Positions 45,139 through 55,325 of a DNA stretch of 64,000 nucleotides are shown piece by piece. Both the position numbers and the translations under genes were made by a program. The stretch comes from JABDMH01 sp965222645 (lineage in GTDB: Bacteria; Bacteroidota; Bacteroidia; Chitinophagales; Saprospiraceae), in assembly GCA_965222645.1 (NCBI GenBank), contig OZ244968.1:1798001-1862000 (forward strand), read 5' to 3'. Numbering within the stretch: the stretch's first letter is position 1; every line of letters starts with the position of its first letter. The notes under the pieces were generated by a model. It saw only the letters and a program-made list of their open reading frames with translations, had not been told where the DNA came from and ran no database searches.

Positions 45139-45621
45139 CTAATGTTCGTCCTCTTGAAATCCTGTACGTCGATATCCTTCTACGTGATAAATGGTGCCCG
45201 GATCATCCGAAAACTCGATGTCAAACGCGATACCATCCGTGATATTTCCTCCACTTGTTTCCGTGTTGCCATGAGTGATCACTCCATTGCTCACCGTGGC
45301 TGTCACTCCAAAATATTGCTCCGCCAAATCATTTCCCGCAAATGACCTTGCCTCAAAATTTATCGGGATCCTCAATTTATAACCCCAAGTGTGCTGCAAG
45401 TCATCAAGCCACATCTCATTTGTACCATTGGCAGCGCTGTTGTACGTAGTAATCATTGAATAACCGAGCCCATAAATATCTTCTCCATCTACTGTAAATG
45501 TGGTCCACCACTCTCCAGTCATTTCCTGAATCTCCACACCTCCAATCTCGGGTTCTTCACCCAAATCGCAACTCATCAGATATAAACTTGACAGCAATAG
45601 AATTAGTCCTATATTTTTCAT
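45139..45621 (-). CDS. Small lipoprotein of a Sus locus (lipid-binding putative hydrolase-like)
   Basis: The protein has 160 residues. The lipoprotein signal MKNIGLILLLSSLYLMSC is followed by a linker and EIQEMTGEWWTTFTVDGEDI, then ITTYNSAANGTNEMWLDD and VTATVSNGVI. This is the small beta-rich lipoprotein that often follows SusC, SusD and a DUF5012-type gene in Bacteroidota loci and is annotated as a lipid-binding putative hydrolase. Enzymatic activity is unproven. It is last in the leftward operon SusC-SusD-accessory, and the stop lies close to the REP array. Confidence 0.7.
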   Translation of the reverse strand: MKNIGLILLLSSLYLMSCDLGEEPEIGGVEIQEMTGEWWTTFTVDGEDIYGLGYSMITTYNSAANGTNEMWLDDLQHTWGYKLRIPINFEARSFAGNDLAEQYFGVTATVSNGVITHGNTETSGGNITDGIAFDIEFSDDPGTIYHVEGYRRTGFQEDEH

Positions 45622-45639
45622 TATGCTATTTTTAAAATG

Positions 45640-46389
45640 TTAGTCAACCTGGGTTAAAATCACCTCAAAAACACCGTTTCCAAAATTTCCAGTACCCGTA
45701 AAGGTGACTGTCTTCGCTGCAGCATCGACTTTAAAATCACTTATCTCCACAGTATTTCCCCATATCGGAAATACTCCAATATCGACCTGGCTAAAGTCAT
45801 TCGAAGAAATGTCATTGGCCTTTACCTTGGCTCCATATGCCGAATACCCGGAACCAAATCCGCGACCATAATCATAATAACCGCCTACCGCGTGAGAAAT
45901 CCCATAAACATTATCACCAAGGTCTGCCAGGTAAATGGGTCCTAAGTTTTCGTATTGGGGATCAGCTTTACCGCCCCGAAGTACAGTGGAATGATAAGAC
46001 CCTTCAATACTGGTCACTAAGTCCCCATTGCATGGCTTTACGTTTACGATTCTCTCTGCTGTGCCTTCAAAGCCATCCTTATTCACCGCTGAATATTCTA
46101 CAGAATATAAATCTGGAATTTCGCTATTTACAAGTGTACCACCATCCGTTTGATTAAAATACAAACCAGAAATGGATGTATTAAAATCTATTTCAGTGCC
46201 TTCCTCCTCAACTCGTGTGGGAGGTAAAGTAAACGACTCTCCGCATCCAATGTCATACCTGTTTTCACCCTCAAAAATAAAATCTGGAAAATAGGTAATT
46301 CTGGATGTCGTGGGAATGTCTTTGTCATTACAACCAAAGCCCAAAGCAATAAGTATGCAGCAAAACAATGTCGAAATTCTATTATTCAT
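45640..46389 (-). CDS. Sus-locus accessory lipoprotein (DUF5012/BT_2262-like)
   Basis: The protein has 249 residues. A lipoprotein signal (STLFCCILIALGFGC) leads to an N-terminal immunoglobulin-like module around residues 30-120 (FEGENRYDIGCGESFTLPPT, then VEYSAVNKDGFEGTAERIVN), typical of DUF5011/5012-type domains. The C-terminal half, SIEGSYHSTVLRGGKADPQY to GNFGNGVFEVILTQ, resembles the BT_2262-type domain found after SusD genes. It is likely a surface glycan-binding or structural protein. It lies 29 bases after SusD and 18 bases before the last lipoprotein gene. Confidence 0.65.
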   Translation of the reverse strand: MNNRISTLFCCILIALGFGCNDKDIPTTSRITYFPDFIFEGENRYDIGCGESFTLPPTRVEEEGTEIDFNTSISGLYFNQTDGGTLVNSEIPDLYSVEYSAVNKDGFEGTAERIVNVKPCNGDLVTSIEGSYHSTVLRGGKADPQYENLGPIYLADLGDNVYGISHAVGGYYDYGRGFGSGYSAYGAKVKANDISSNDFSQVDIGVFPIWGNTVEISDFKVDAAAKTVTFTGTGNFGNGVFEVILTQVD

Positions 46390-46418
46390 TGCTAATTATT
46401 TTTTTTGTGATCATCAAT

Positions 46419-47888
46419 TTACTTTGCCCACCAGACAGGTTCCGTGAGTGGCACCTCTGCCGGTGTATTTATGTTAGTCCTCCTTGAATAGCTCGGGAAT
46501 ATTAGTCTTTTGGGAAACAATCCGCCGGTTACACCCGTAATTGAATATGTAAATTGTCCCGGCACATATCCTTCTTCATCGGAATTGACACTACTATTAG
46601 CCGGAATACCTGTGCGGCTATGATCGAAAAATGACTCATACCCCCGTTCTACCATGGAGGCCCACTTCTGAGTGATAATAGCTTCTAGATTGGCTTCAAA
46701 ATCACCGTCCGGCCAGGCATAATTTGTCTCAAGGATCTGGCTACAATCTGCGCCCACTCTACTACATGCATTTAACACAGCATTCTCGTAGTGTGTTTTT
46801 GCCAGACTTGCGTCACCATATCTCAAATGCGCTTCGGCCAGCATGAAATCCAGTTCGTCAGTACTAAAGAAATAAAAAGGTGTAGTTGGACTGAAATTAG
46901 CCACATCTACTAATGCGCCGTCCAGTTGACTTCCCGGAATATTTATATCGCCCTGACGTAAGCCGAAGTGCCCATTTGCTCCCGCTGCAAAATAGATGTC
47001 CAACCTCGGATCACCATTCGATTCCAGCCAGGATAGAAATGTGCGACTCGCTCTCAAATTTGAACTGACATTCAACTGGCGGATGTTGGTCTCATAAAGT
47101 GGATAACTCTGATCTGGTACGTCGGTAAAAACATTTATAGCCGCATCGACATCCAGAAAATTGTTTTCAGCCAACAACGCACTTATTGCCCCGCCCGCAC
47201 CTGCGTCATTCACTTTTGTCTGCCGCAACCACATTTTCAACTTCAGGGAGTTAGCGAATTTGGTCCAGGAGTCGATTTGAGCATCGAGCCCATTCCCACC
47301 GAACACGAAATCCGTCTGAATCCAATTGTTATCTGCAGTCGCAAAGTCCAATGACAATGCATTATCGATCTCCTGAATTAAACCTGAATACACCGACTGG
47401 CCGTCGTCAAATTTTGGTTGAGTAATGCCAGTTTCAGCTGACAGAGCTTCGGAATAGGGAACCTGATCGTAGAAATCTACCAGCATCTGGTAGGTATATG
47501 CCTTTAAACACACACTCATTAATACCAGGTTATTGTCACCGGCTTCGGTAGCCTCTGCGATCACCCGGTTGAGATCAACCAGTGCATCAGAATACAATTC
47601 CCTCCAGGGAATCCCATAATCACCATCCGCGGCAGTTATTGAATAGCGGTCCTCGTCTCGATATTGGGAAGCGACATGACTTTGTGTCCAATGTTGAGAC
47701 CAAATGCCACCAACAATTCCAAAGTAACCATTTACACTGCCCGCTATGTGCATCTGAGCTGACGGCAGGACCAAATTACCATCTACAGAGCTGGGAGAGT
47801 TTGGACTTTCATTTATATCCAGGGCATCTGAGCAACTTCCCAGAGTTAATGCGACTGAAATACATATATATTTAATTGCAATTTTCAT
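46419..47888 (-). CDS. SusD/RagB-type outer-membrane lipoprotein (locus 2)
   Basis: The protein has 489 residues from ATG 47888; a TTG three codons upstream is less likely. The lipoprotein signal is MKIAIKYICISVALTLGSC. SusD features include NESPNSPSSVDGNLVLPSAQ, MLVDFYDQVPYSEALSAETG and LDFMLAEAHLRYGDASLAKT. A late EGYVPGQFTYSITG and the terminal PVWWAK match SusD-like_2 members. It binds the substrate for the SusC partner encoded 26 bases upstream. Confidence 0.93.
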   Translation of the reverse strand: MKIAIKYICISVALTLGSCSDALDINESPNSPSSVDGNLVLPSAQMHIAGSVNGYFGIVGGIWSQHWTQSHVASQYRDEDRYSITAADGDYGIPWRELYSDALVDLNRVIAEATEAGDNNLVLMSVCLKAYTYQMLVDFYDQVPYSEALSAETGITQPKFDDGQSVYSGLIQEIDNALSLDFATADNNWIQTDFVFGGNGLDAQIDSWTKFANSLKLKMWLRQTKVNDAGAGGAISALLAENNFLDVDAAINVFTDVPDQSYPLYETNIRQLNVSSNLRASRTFLSWLESNGDPRLDIYFAAGANGHFGLRQGDINIPGSQLDGALVDVANFSPTTPFYFFSTDELDFMLAEAHLRYGDASLAKTHYENAVLNACSRVGADCSQILETNYAWPDGDFEANLEAIITQKWASMVERGYESFFDHSRTGIPANSSVNSDEEGYVPGQFTYSITGVTGGLFPKRLIFPSYSRRTNINTPAEVPLTEPVWWAK

Positions 47889-47913
47889 TTTCTTCAAATT
47901 TTTTCGTGTGTTA

Positions 47914-50900
47914 TTAAAAACCCAATTTCAAACTCACTCCATAACTTGCATTTGTTGGAATAGCCGAAAATTCTCCAATCTGACTGGCCAGGCCAGTTCC
48001 AAAAGTAGATCCTTCCGGATCAACAAAGTGATTTTCAGCGGGAGTCCATAACACCAGGTTTCTACCTACCAGAGAGACACTTGCATTATTTACTTTGGCC
48101 TGGCCAAAAAGTCGGTTTGGCAGATCATAAGTCAGTGTCACCTCACGCAATTTAAAGTAGGTGCGAGGTAAAACGTGATTTTCCTGATGCGTCGGCGAGT
48201 TAGATCCCCAATACGTGAAAATATTGGAACGGTCAATCGGTGTGGTGTTCTCAGAGAAAGTACCATCGCCATTGTCCACTACTGAATTAGGTATAATAAA
48301 AGGTTCGCGGTCGTTGTACTGTGTATTCCACGAATTTCCCACAAAATAATTTAGCCTAGCGGTGTAAGACCACATGACACCACCTTTGCGATAATCTGTA
48401 TTAGCAGTAAGCCGTACATTTTTATACTTCAGAGAAGTACCCAAGCCCAAAATATAATCTGGATTAATCGAGCCTCTGTATTCCAAATCTGTAGCAGCCT
48501 GAGGTAGTCCATTGGCCGCATTTACAATTGTACGTCCATCGGAGGTAGTCGCTCTATGTGGAGCATATATGGCTCCCAGAGGCAGTCCGGGTTCAGCCCG
48601 GAGCTCTACATCATAACTGGAATTAAGAACCAGTGAAGTACTCTCTGTTTCCCCAAGTGAAATCACCTTATTATCATTTTTACTGTAATTGGCATTTATT
48701 GTCCAGCTAAAAGATCTGGTCCTCACCGGTGTAACGCCAAGTAATAATTCGATGCCCTTATTTTCTACTTCACCAAGGTTTGTCGTCTGGGAAATAAATC
48801 CACTAGTGGGATCGAGTGGCACTCTAATTATTTGGTCGTTTGTACGCCGGTTGTACCATGCAACATCCAGATTTACTCGATCAGAAAACAATCGTATATC
48901 CGCTCCAAATTCGAGCTCTGTTGTAATCTCGGGTTGCAGTTTGTCGTTGCCGAGCAAATCTCCCACTTCAAAGGCATTGATTCCTCCCACCGGAAATTTG
49001 ACTTTACCAAATCCGCCGGCACGTGCATCACCAGCCGTGTATACAGGAGTAACCTGATACGGAGGTGCATCATTTCCTGCCAGCGCATAAGAAGCTCTTA
49101 ATTTGACCAGTGAAAAAGTACGACTGTCTAGCTCAAGCAAATCCGAAAGAATGGCAGACAAAGTCACAGCTGGATAAAAGAAAGAATTATTATCCTTCGG
49201 CAAAGTGGAAGACCAGTCGTTACGGGCAGTCAATGATGCATATAGCCAGTTGTCAAAACCCACATTCAGAATTCCGAAGACTCCAAAAATCCTCCTCAAA
49301 CTAGTTGTTCCGAGCGTGGTGGGTGGTTGTGAAGAGTTGCTGAGATTGTAAAAACCAGGTATTGTTAGGTTGGTCACATAGCTCGTATTTACTTCAGTAA
49401 ATCTCTCATTGGCATTTGCTCCGGCGCTGATATCAAAATCGAATCTTGGAGAGAGCTGCCTGGTGTAAGTCAGAATCGCATCTGTGGTCAGCTGCCTTCG
49501 ATTTAATTGACCCTCATTCACTCTTCCTACGACATCATTGGCCGATGAATTGGGACTTCCGGGTGTGATTCTGGCCACATTGCCGTAATCAAAAATGCTC
49601 CCTCCGGAAAAGTCACCTCCACCTCTGATTGTAAATTTCAATTGTGGTGTAATGTCCAGATCCATCCAGGCACTACCCCTCACTCTGCTCTCTTCAAATT
49701 CGCCCCCTTGCTCATGCAATGAGAAATATGGATTTTGTGCGTAAGGGGTATAAAAATTATCCAGATTGAAGAAAGGGTTATTATAGTCTTTGTAGTCTAC
49801 AATCTGATGGTCACGCGGCACCTGGATTATTTCTTGAAATAAAACTTTACCTCCCCCGGCATCATCACCCTGACCTGTGGCAAGGGCTTCCTGTTTTTTA
49901 TGAGAAAAATCAATTGTAGCACCTACATTCACAAAGTGGTTTCCCATTTCTCCCTTAAGAGAGAAAGTATTTCTTTTGTACGTGTCCTTGTCTGATGGCA
50001 CGATACCATCTTCCTGTGTATTGGAATACGAAAGGCGGAAGCTCGCATTTTCAGATCCACCTGTGACGCTCAACGAGTTTATCGCTGAGTAGCCCGTTTC
50101 ATAAAAATCGCGGAGGTTATCTTCAATAATATCAAAAGGCTTGAGTAGTTGTGAATTATTGACGGGATTGCCCCATAGCCTTTCTTTGCCATCAGCCTTG
50201 GGACCCCAACTGCCATTCTCGATCGGATCAAATAGACCCGACCAACCCTGACCATAGGTGTTTTGGAGATGGGGCAAGCGGTTTACCTGCGATAGTAGGA
50301 ATGAACCTGAATAATTCACGGCAAGTTTTTGATTTCTTCCCCCTGATTTTGTTGTAATCAAGATGGCTCCATTAGCCGCTCTATTGCCATACAAGGCAGT
50401 AGCAGCTGCCCCTTTCAAGACTGAAATATTCTCAATGTCATCCGGATTTATATCATTGCCCTGATTTCCAAAATCCTGTGATCGATTGAAATCATCACTC
50501 GCATTATTGAGCGTGGTCACAGAAACGTTGGATCCATTATTAATAGGTACGCCGTCTACAATGATAAGCGCGCTGTTTGCTCCGGTTACCGAGCCGTAAC
50601 CCCTCAGTACGATCTCCGTACTACCACCCGGCTGGCCATTTGTATTTATCGAGAGACCGGCTACCTTGCCTGCAAGCGAGGACAGAGGACTCGTGGCCCT
50701 GCCTGACGTCACTTCGTCACCCGAAATCTGACTAAATCCGTAGCCAAGTGATTTTTCCTCTCGCTCGATACCCAATGCAGTGACCACAGCTTCCGACAAA
50801 GTCAAACCCTCGGACAGCGTTACATTGATAATATCACTCTCACCAATCTCGATCTCCTGGGTTGCAAATCCGGTATAGCTAAAGACCACAATTTGGTTGT

Positions 50901-51090
50901 CTGCATTGATCGTGAGTTGGTAGGTGCCATCAATATCGGTGGCCGTACCATTTACAGTGCCTTTCACAATTACATTTGCTCCTATCAGCGGATCACCGTT
51001 ATCATCTACAACGGTACCTGAGATGCTACGATCCTGAGCCCACAGAGACATACTGACAAGGCAAAAGAATAGCAGGTAAATATTTTTCAT
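47914..51090 (-). CDS. SusC/RagA-type TonB-linked outer-membrane transporter (locus 2)
   Basis: The protein has 1,058 residues: signal peptide (MKNIYLLFFCLVSMSLWAQ), carboxypeptidase-regulatory-like domain (SISGTVVDDNGDPLIGANVI), the signature LSEAVVTALGIEREEKSLGY, plug with SSLAGKVAGLSINTNGQPGG and ISVLKGAAATALYGNRAANG, and the barrel ending NASYGVSLKLGF. It begins the leftward operon SusC-SusD-DUF5012-lipoprotein. The histidine kinase gene is divergent across a 559-base gap, suggesting LytTR control. Confidence 0.95.
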   Translation of the reverse strand: MKNIYLLFFCLVSMSLWAQDRSISGTVVDDNGDPLIGANVIVKGTVNGTATDIDGTYQLTINADNQIVVFSYTGFATQEIEIGESDIINVTLSEGLTLSEAVVTALGIEREEKSLGYGFSQISGDEVTSGRATSPLSSLAGKVAGLSINTNGQPGGSTEIVLRGYGSVTGANSALIIVDGVPINNGSNVSVTTLNNASDDFNRSQDFGNQGNDINPDDIENISVLKGAAATALYGNRAANGAILITTKSGGRNQKLAVNYSGSFLLSQVNRLPHLQNTYGQGWSGLFDPIENGSWGPKADGKERLWGNPVNNSQLLKPFDIIEDNLRDFYETGYSAINSLSVTGGSENASFRLSYSNTQEDGIVPSDKDTYKRNTFSLKGEMGNHFVNVGATIDFSHKKQEALATGQGDDAGGGKVLFQEIIQVPRDHQIVDYKDYNNPFFNLDNFYTPYAQNPYFSLHEQGGEFEESRVRGSAWMDLDITPQLKFTIRGGGDFSGGSIFDYGNVARITPGSPNSSANDVVGRVNEGQLNRRQLTTDAILTYTRQLSPRFDFDISAGANANERFTEVNTSYVTNLTIPGFYNLSNSSQPPTTLGTTSLRRIFGVFGILNVGFDNWLYASLTARNDWSSTLPKDNNSFFYPAVTLSAILSDLLELDSRTFSLVKLRASYALAGNDAPPYQVTPVYTAGDARAGGFGKVKFPVGGINAFEVGDLLGNDKLQPEITTELEFGADIRLFSDRVNLDVAWYNRRTNDQIIRVPLDPTSGFISQTTNLGEVENKGIELLLGVTPVRTRSFSWTINANYSKNDNKVISLGETESTSLVLNSSYDVELRAEPGLPLGAIYAPHRATTSDGRTIVNAANGLPQAATDLEYRGSINPDYILGLGTSLKYKNVRLTANTDYRKGGVMWSYTARLNYFVGNSWNTQYNDREPFIIPNSVVDNGDGTFSENTTPIDRSNIFTYWGSNSPTHQENHVLPRTYFKLREVTLTYDLPNRLFGQAKVNNASVSLVGRNLVLWTPAENHFVDPEGSTFGTGLASQIGEFSAIPTNASYGVSLKLGF

Positions 51091-51649
51091 GTATTTTCTG
51101 ATTTAAATAAAGAAATGACAAGTGCTTAAGAGTTGACCCAATTACGACTTGATATTTATTTAAATACGCCTCTGATAATCTACATGCTGTTGGCAAATTC
51201 ACATTATGATGCGGGTGAACGGAAAATTGCAATGGATGACCTCGGAAGTGATGTAAAACTCCTCTAAAGAAAATCATCAATTTGGGATGTATAGAGCCAA
51301 ATAGTCAATTTCTCAACATATTTTCGGAGTGCAGTGAACGACTAAATAATCGCTCTTAAATGATCAAAAACTGATGCAAACATGTCCCTTTCTGATGTGA
51401 AGGGTAAGAAGAGGGTCATATCAAACAAAAGCCTATATCAATAAAAAAGAGGCAAAAGTCGTTTAAAGACTATCGCCCCTCGTGAAAAAGCTCTATAGGA
51501 CAAAAGTAATCTAAATCCGACTGAGTGCTCAGCATTTTGCAACGGATAAACGTTACTATGAAGTAAGCTAGCTACCTCCTGCTGTAAAACAATATTTTTT
51601 ATCGATCGGATCATTGATCTCTGCTCAATGAGATGACAAGTATGTCAAA
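51091..51649. other. Gene-free control region between SusC locus 2 and the LytS/LytTR pair
   Basis: The 559 bases hold no credible gene. They contain an AAACGTTA palindrome-like core at 51548-51555, close to the AAACGTTT boxes elsewhere, and several A/T runs. Promoters for both directions must lie here. I see no clear repeat pair of the LytTR type. Confidence 0.4.
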
Positions 51650-52834
51650 ATGAAAACCAAGTTTACGATACCATTTGATCCTGGTAGAGCGACTGTTTTA
51701 TCCAGCAACGGAGTATCCAGGAGCCCCATGGATCAGGGCAAGTCCGATTTGCGCTTCTCTAAAAATCAGACCAAACTCACCTATATCATTATTGGGTTGT
51801 GGACAATCGTCCAGGGTATTACTCTCCTGAAGAACATTTTTATCTACCGGGCACTAGACGAGACGGTTGATTTGGGAAATCAACTGACCCGAAGGGTAAT
51901 TCCATGGATAACAGCGATAATATTTATTTTCTTTATCAATTATAGCACAAAGCATCTATTGCGAAAAAATGTTGATATCAAGAAGATTCCCTTTATTCAC
52001 TTTTTTATCGCTACTGCAGTATCCGTGCTTATGTTTGCTGTTTGCTTTAACATAGTGGGTATTTTTGGCCTTAATACTTTTCAGAATTCCAGCATCATCA
52101 AATATCTGATGATGGAAATCGACAGGCTCTTTCTAATATATCTCCTCATCAGTATTACCACATGTGCCCACCATTATTTTCATGAACTTAGAGTAAAAGA
52201 ATCTGCTCTGCATCAATTAGAGAAAGCTTATCGACAAGCAGAAATCATCTCTCTAAATAATGAGGTGAATCCACATATGATTTCCAACACACTTAATAAT
52301 ATTGCCTCTTTAATCTCTATAGATATTACAGAAGCCAAAAAAATGATATCAGATTTTGCTCAGCTATTGAGACAAAATCTCAAGAGCAACGATACCATCT
52401 ATACCACTCTTTACCATGAGCAGAAATTTCTCACCAATTATGTGAACCTTCAAAACAGTGATCGAGAAAGACGCTATCGAATCGACTTTAACATTCCCGA
52501 TGAGATTCGCAGCGCTATAGTTCCTAAAATGATTTTGCAACCACTTGTAGAAAACGCCATTAAGCATACTTCAGTAATTAAACAAAACCAACTTACTATA
52601 GTAATAAAGGCCATGCACAAAGAAGATTTTCTTTTTATTGAAATTAGGAACAAAGTGAAGTCTACCGAAGCCAGAAAAATATCGGCCTCAGGAATCGGCA
52701 CCGAAAACATTGCAAAGCGATTGAAAGTTCTCTATAAAAACAATTTTCAGTTTGAATCCTTCAGAAGCAATGGTCACTTTACCTCACTGCTGAAAATCCC
52801 ATTCAGGATAGACCCAAACCTGACGCCAACTTAA
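51650..52834 (+). CDS. LytS/YehU-type sensor histidine kinase
   Basis: The protein has 394 residues. Four membrane segments lie around residues 44-64, 84-104, 116-140 and 158-176. The histidine kinase domain follows: NNEVNPHMISNTLNNIASLI with phospho-acceptor His209. The usual N-P-H-F-L-F-N motif reads N-P-H-M-I-S-N here, a change at three positions after the His. KMILQPLVENAIKHT is the N-box, and the ATP lid carries SASGIGTENIAKRLKV. It would phosphorylate the LytTR regulator encoded 9 bases downstream. Sensing is probably membrane-linked, as there is no large periplasmic domain. Confidence 0.88.
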   Translation: MKTKFTIPFDPGRATVLSSNGVSRSPMDQGKSDLRFSKNQTKLTYIIIGLWTIVQGITLLKNIFIYRALDETVDLGNQLTRRVIPWITAIIFIFFINYSTKHLLRKNVDIKKIPFIHFFIATAVSVLMFAVCFNIVGIFGLNTFQNSSIIKYLMMEIDRLFLIYLLISITTCAHHYFHELRVKESALHQLEKAYRQAEIISLNNEVNPHMISNTLNNIASLISIDITEAKKMISDFAQLLRQNLKSNDTIYTTLYHEQKFLTNYVNLQNSDRERRYRIDFNIPDEIRSAIVPKMILQPLVENAIKHTSVIKQNQLTIVIKAMHKEDFLFIEIRNKVKSTEARKISASGIGTENIAKRLKVLYKNNFQFESFRSNGHFTSLLKIPFRIDPNLTPT

Positions 52835-52843
52835 ACTCAGGAT

Positions 52844-53602
52844 ATGAACATCGGATCAAAGATCAAAACTATTATAATTGACGACGAGCAACTAGCTATC
52901 ACCAGGATAAAGAATCTGCTTGTAGATTATGAGCAATTCCAGATCGTGGGTGAGGCTGAAAATGGAGATGATGCCATCTCACTGATAAAAACGAAAAGAC
53001 CAGATTGTATATTTCTGGATATTTCCCTCCCCAGTTTAGATGGCTTTCAAATTATTGAGCTTGCAGATGCAGACTGGGAACCGATCATAGTGGTAGTAAG
53101 TGGTTCGGAGAAGCACGCACTTAAGGCATTCGACTATTATGCATTTGATTATTTATTAAAACCATTTAGAGACTCGCGTTTTGATCAAACCATCGAAAAG
53201 ATTCAGGATTCGTTCAGTAAGTCAAAGCAAGGTGGAAAATCACCCGTACCAAAAAAAGGCAGTGCTTCTACACCTGGCAACATGATACCCATAAAAAGCA
53301 ATGGCAAAATTCAGTTTATCAAAATTGATGATATTATATATGTAGTGGCATCAGGATATTATATCGAAATCTACCTAAAGGAAAAAAAGCATTTGCTGAG
53401 GATGTCCATGGCCACCATCCTGCAAAAACTCGATAGGTCAAAGTTTATCCGTATTCACAGGTCTGTGATAATAAATCTGCAATTTATGCAGGAGATTTTG
53501 AGAAGCCACAACAAGAGCACTTCCATCAAAATGAAAAACGGTAAAATATTTAAGGTGAGTAAGTCCTATAAGAAGGAATTATTCGAAAGATTGCACTTAT
53601 AA
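52844..53602 (+). CDS. LytTR-family response regulator
   Basis: The protein has 252 residues. The receiver has DDEQLAITRIKNLL (Asp13, Asp14), phospho-acceptor Asp59 in FLDISLPSLDGF, and Lys106 in YLLKPF. A linker of about 25 residues rich in Lys, Ser and Pro follows. The LytTR DNA-binding domain spans about 145-250 (IDDIIYVVASGYYIEIYLKE, then FIRIHRSVIINLQFMQEILR). It receives phosphate from the upstream kinase and would bind direct repeats near its target promoter, plausibly the divergent SusC locus 2. Confidence 0.92.
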   Translation: MNIGSKIKTIIIDDEQLAITRIKNLLVDYEQFQIVGEAENGDDAISLIKTKRPDCIFLDISLPSLDGFQIIELADADWEPIIVVVSGSEKHALKAFDYYAFDYLLKPFRDSRFDQTIEKIQDSFSKSKQGGKSPVPKKGSASTPGNMIPIKSNGKIQFIKIDDIIYVVASGYYIEIYLKEKKHLLRMSMATILQKLDRSKFIRIHRSVIINLQFMQEILRSHNKSTSIKMKNGKIFKVSKSYKKELFERLHL

Positions 53603-53692
53603 TATCAAATTTAACACATTTGTTGTATTACAGACAATGTGAGATAAAGTAGCCTTCTCTTATCGATGGGCACGGTGTTTATCATAGCATGA

Positions 53693-55168
53693 TTAAGGCG
53701 CCGGGGTACCTGAGGTAAAAGAGTTGATATATTCTTGCAATACCCTGGAGTCTAACTGATTAAAAACACCGGGCCGCAACCTCACCAGAGCACCGTCTCT
53801 CCGCACTATTATCTTATAGGGGACATAGTGGAATCTTAATGATGTAAAGAGTTTACGCCTCTGATTATTTTGTAAAAAAATATGGTGCCCTGCCAAACTA
53901 TTATTTCGGATAAAATCTGAAAATTTTGCTTCATTGCCAGAACACAAGAAGAAAAAATCAATGGGAATGTCATTAAAGTCATTCTCTATTGTCTGTTGGG
54001 AATTCAAAATATCCAAATAACATCCCTGGCAAAAGGTAGCCCATATATCCACGTATATGACTTCGGCGTCAGTCATATCGAAAAGACTCATTATCATCGG
54101 GTCTTGAAAATCCCTTTCAACAACAAAAAAATCATCAAATACTTCACTATCTGAGGTGGCGAGACCGAAGATCGTATTTTCCAGGTTACTGATTTGCTCC
54201 GAAGATAGATGCGGGGCAATTCTCTCCCTATTCTCCGGATACCAATCTTCAGTAAAATGGCCATACAAGGAAGCGTCATCTATCACTTCGAAAATCATTT
54301 GGGATCTGAGTTCGGGACTGGTCTCGTGTTTAATTATTGTATCTATGAGTTGGTCCAAATGATCTCCATCAGATATTCTTGGGGGAAAATCTATCAGTCC
54401 GGGAAATTCAAAATTGAAAAAATAATACAAATGTCTTTGGACCAGAGAAGAATATCCATAGCTCCCCCTTCCCTTATGCGCATCTTGTCTCACATCTCTG
54501 ACGAATTGAAAATATTTATGGCGTTGTTCGATTAATTCTTCGGGATTATAGCTGTCGAACAAATTATCACAGCGTCTCGCTGCAAAATCATACAATTGAT
54601 TATAGTGCTGATTCTGAATCCTTCCTCTAAGTTTATTTACCGCTTTTGCTCCGATGCGATATTTCTGTGAAAAACGATCCAAGGCAGCCATGTTAAGATT
54701 TAAACTACTATCTCGAATATTCAGAAAGTCTTCAGGGTTTTCTGGATCATAGAAAACCGGGTTTTCTGCAAAATATCCGTCCACATAATATTTCACTAAT
54801 TGCCCATTATCATAACTCTGGCGGCCACTAAACTGTACACCAGAAATGTCATCTATTCGCAATTTAATATGTACACTATCTCCCGGTTCCACTAAAAAAT
54901 AAACACTTCTAAAGGGGTCCAATTCGAATTCCTGCGTTTCACTCAATTGCAAAACCATTTCGAACTTTCCATTTTCATCGACTAAATATTCAGGATAATG
55001 ATCTCCATCCAACGGATTAAGGGAAATTGTTCGTGTGTTAGGATATTTATTCCGATCAGTTATTTCTCCCGTTATAATTGTTTCCTTGAAGGAGGGTGTC
55101 TGTTCCTTAGGAGTCTTGCAAAAGAAAAAAGTGAAAGTGATTACGGATAGAAAGAGTAGGAATTTCAT
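53693..55168 (-). CDS. TlpA-like thioredoxin-fold lipoprotein
   Basis: The protein has 491 residues. A lipoprotein signal (MKFLLFLSVITFTFFFC) leads to a long N-terminal region of unclear family up to about residue 350. It includes a beta-rich start (TIITGEITDRNKYPNTRTIS) and a helical middle section. The C-terminal thioredoxin fold shows IYVDIWATFCQGCYLDILNS with CQGC near residue 378 and HYVPYKIIVRRDGALVRLRP with the cis-Pro region. This layout matches Bacteroidota TlpA-family lipoproteins that act in periplasmic redox or cytochrome maturation, but the partner is unknown. It converges on the LytTR gene. Confidence 0.78.
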   Translation of the reverse strand: MKFLLFLSVITFTFFFCKTPKEQTPSFKETIITGEITDRNKYPNTRTISLNPLDGDHYPEYLVDENGKFEMVLQLSETQEFELDPFRSVYFLVEPGDSVHIKLRIDDISGVQFSGRQSYDNGQLVKYYVDGYFAENPVFYDPENPEDFLNIRDSSLNLNMAALDRFSQKYRIGAKAVNKLRGRIQNQHYNQLYDFAARRCDNLFDSYNPEELIEQRHKYFQFVRDVRQDAHKGRGSYGYSSLVQRHLYYFFNFEFPGLIDFPPRISDGDHLDQLIDTIIKHETSPELRSQMIFEVIDDASLYGHFTEDWYPENRERIAPHLSSEQISNLENTIFGLATSDSEVFDDFFVVERDFQDPMIMSLFDMTDAEVIYVDIWATFCQGCYLDILNSQQTIENDFNDIPIDFFFLCSGNEAKFSDFIRNNSLAGHHIFLQNNQRRKLFTSLRFHYVPYKIIVRRDGALVRLRPGVFNQLDSRVLQEYINSFTSGTPAP

Positions 55169-55325
55169 TAACCAATAGGTTTAAAATATTAAAACGGTTG
55201 GACAACCCGTTTGCCAGACAGATCTCGGCATAGACCCAGTGCACTATTACACTTAGTATTATCTGCAATTTCTTCATCTTTTTTGCCATCTCATTGTTGC
55301 CGTCTACAAAAAGCCCTCCTGCTAA

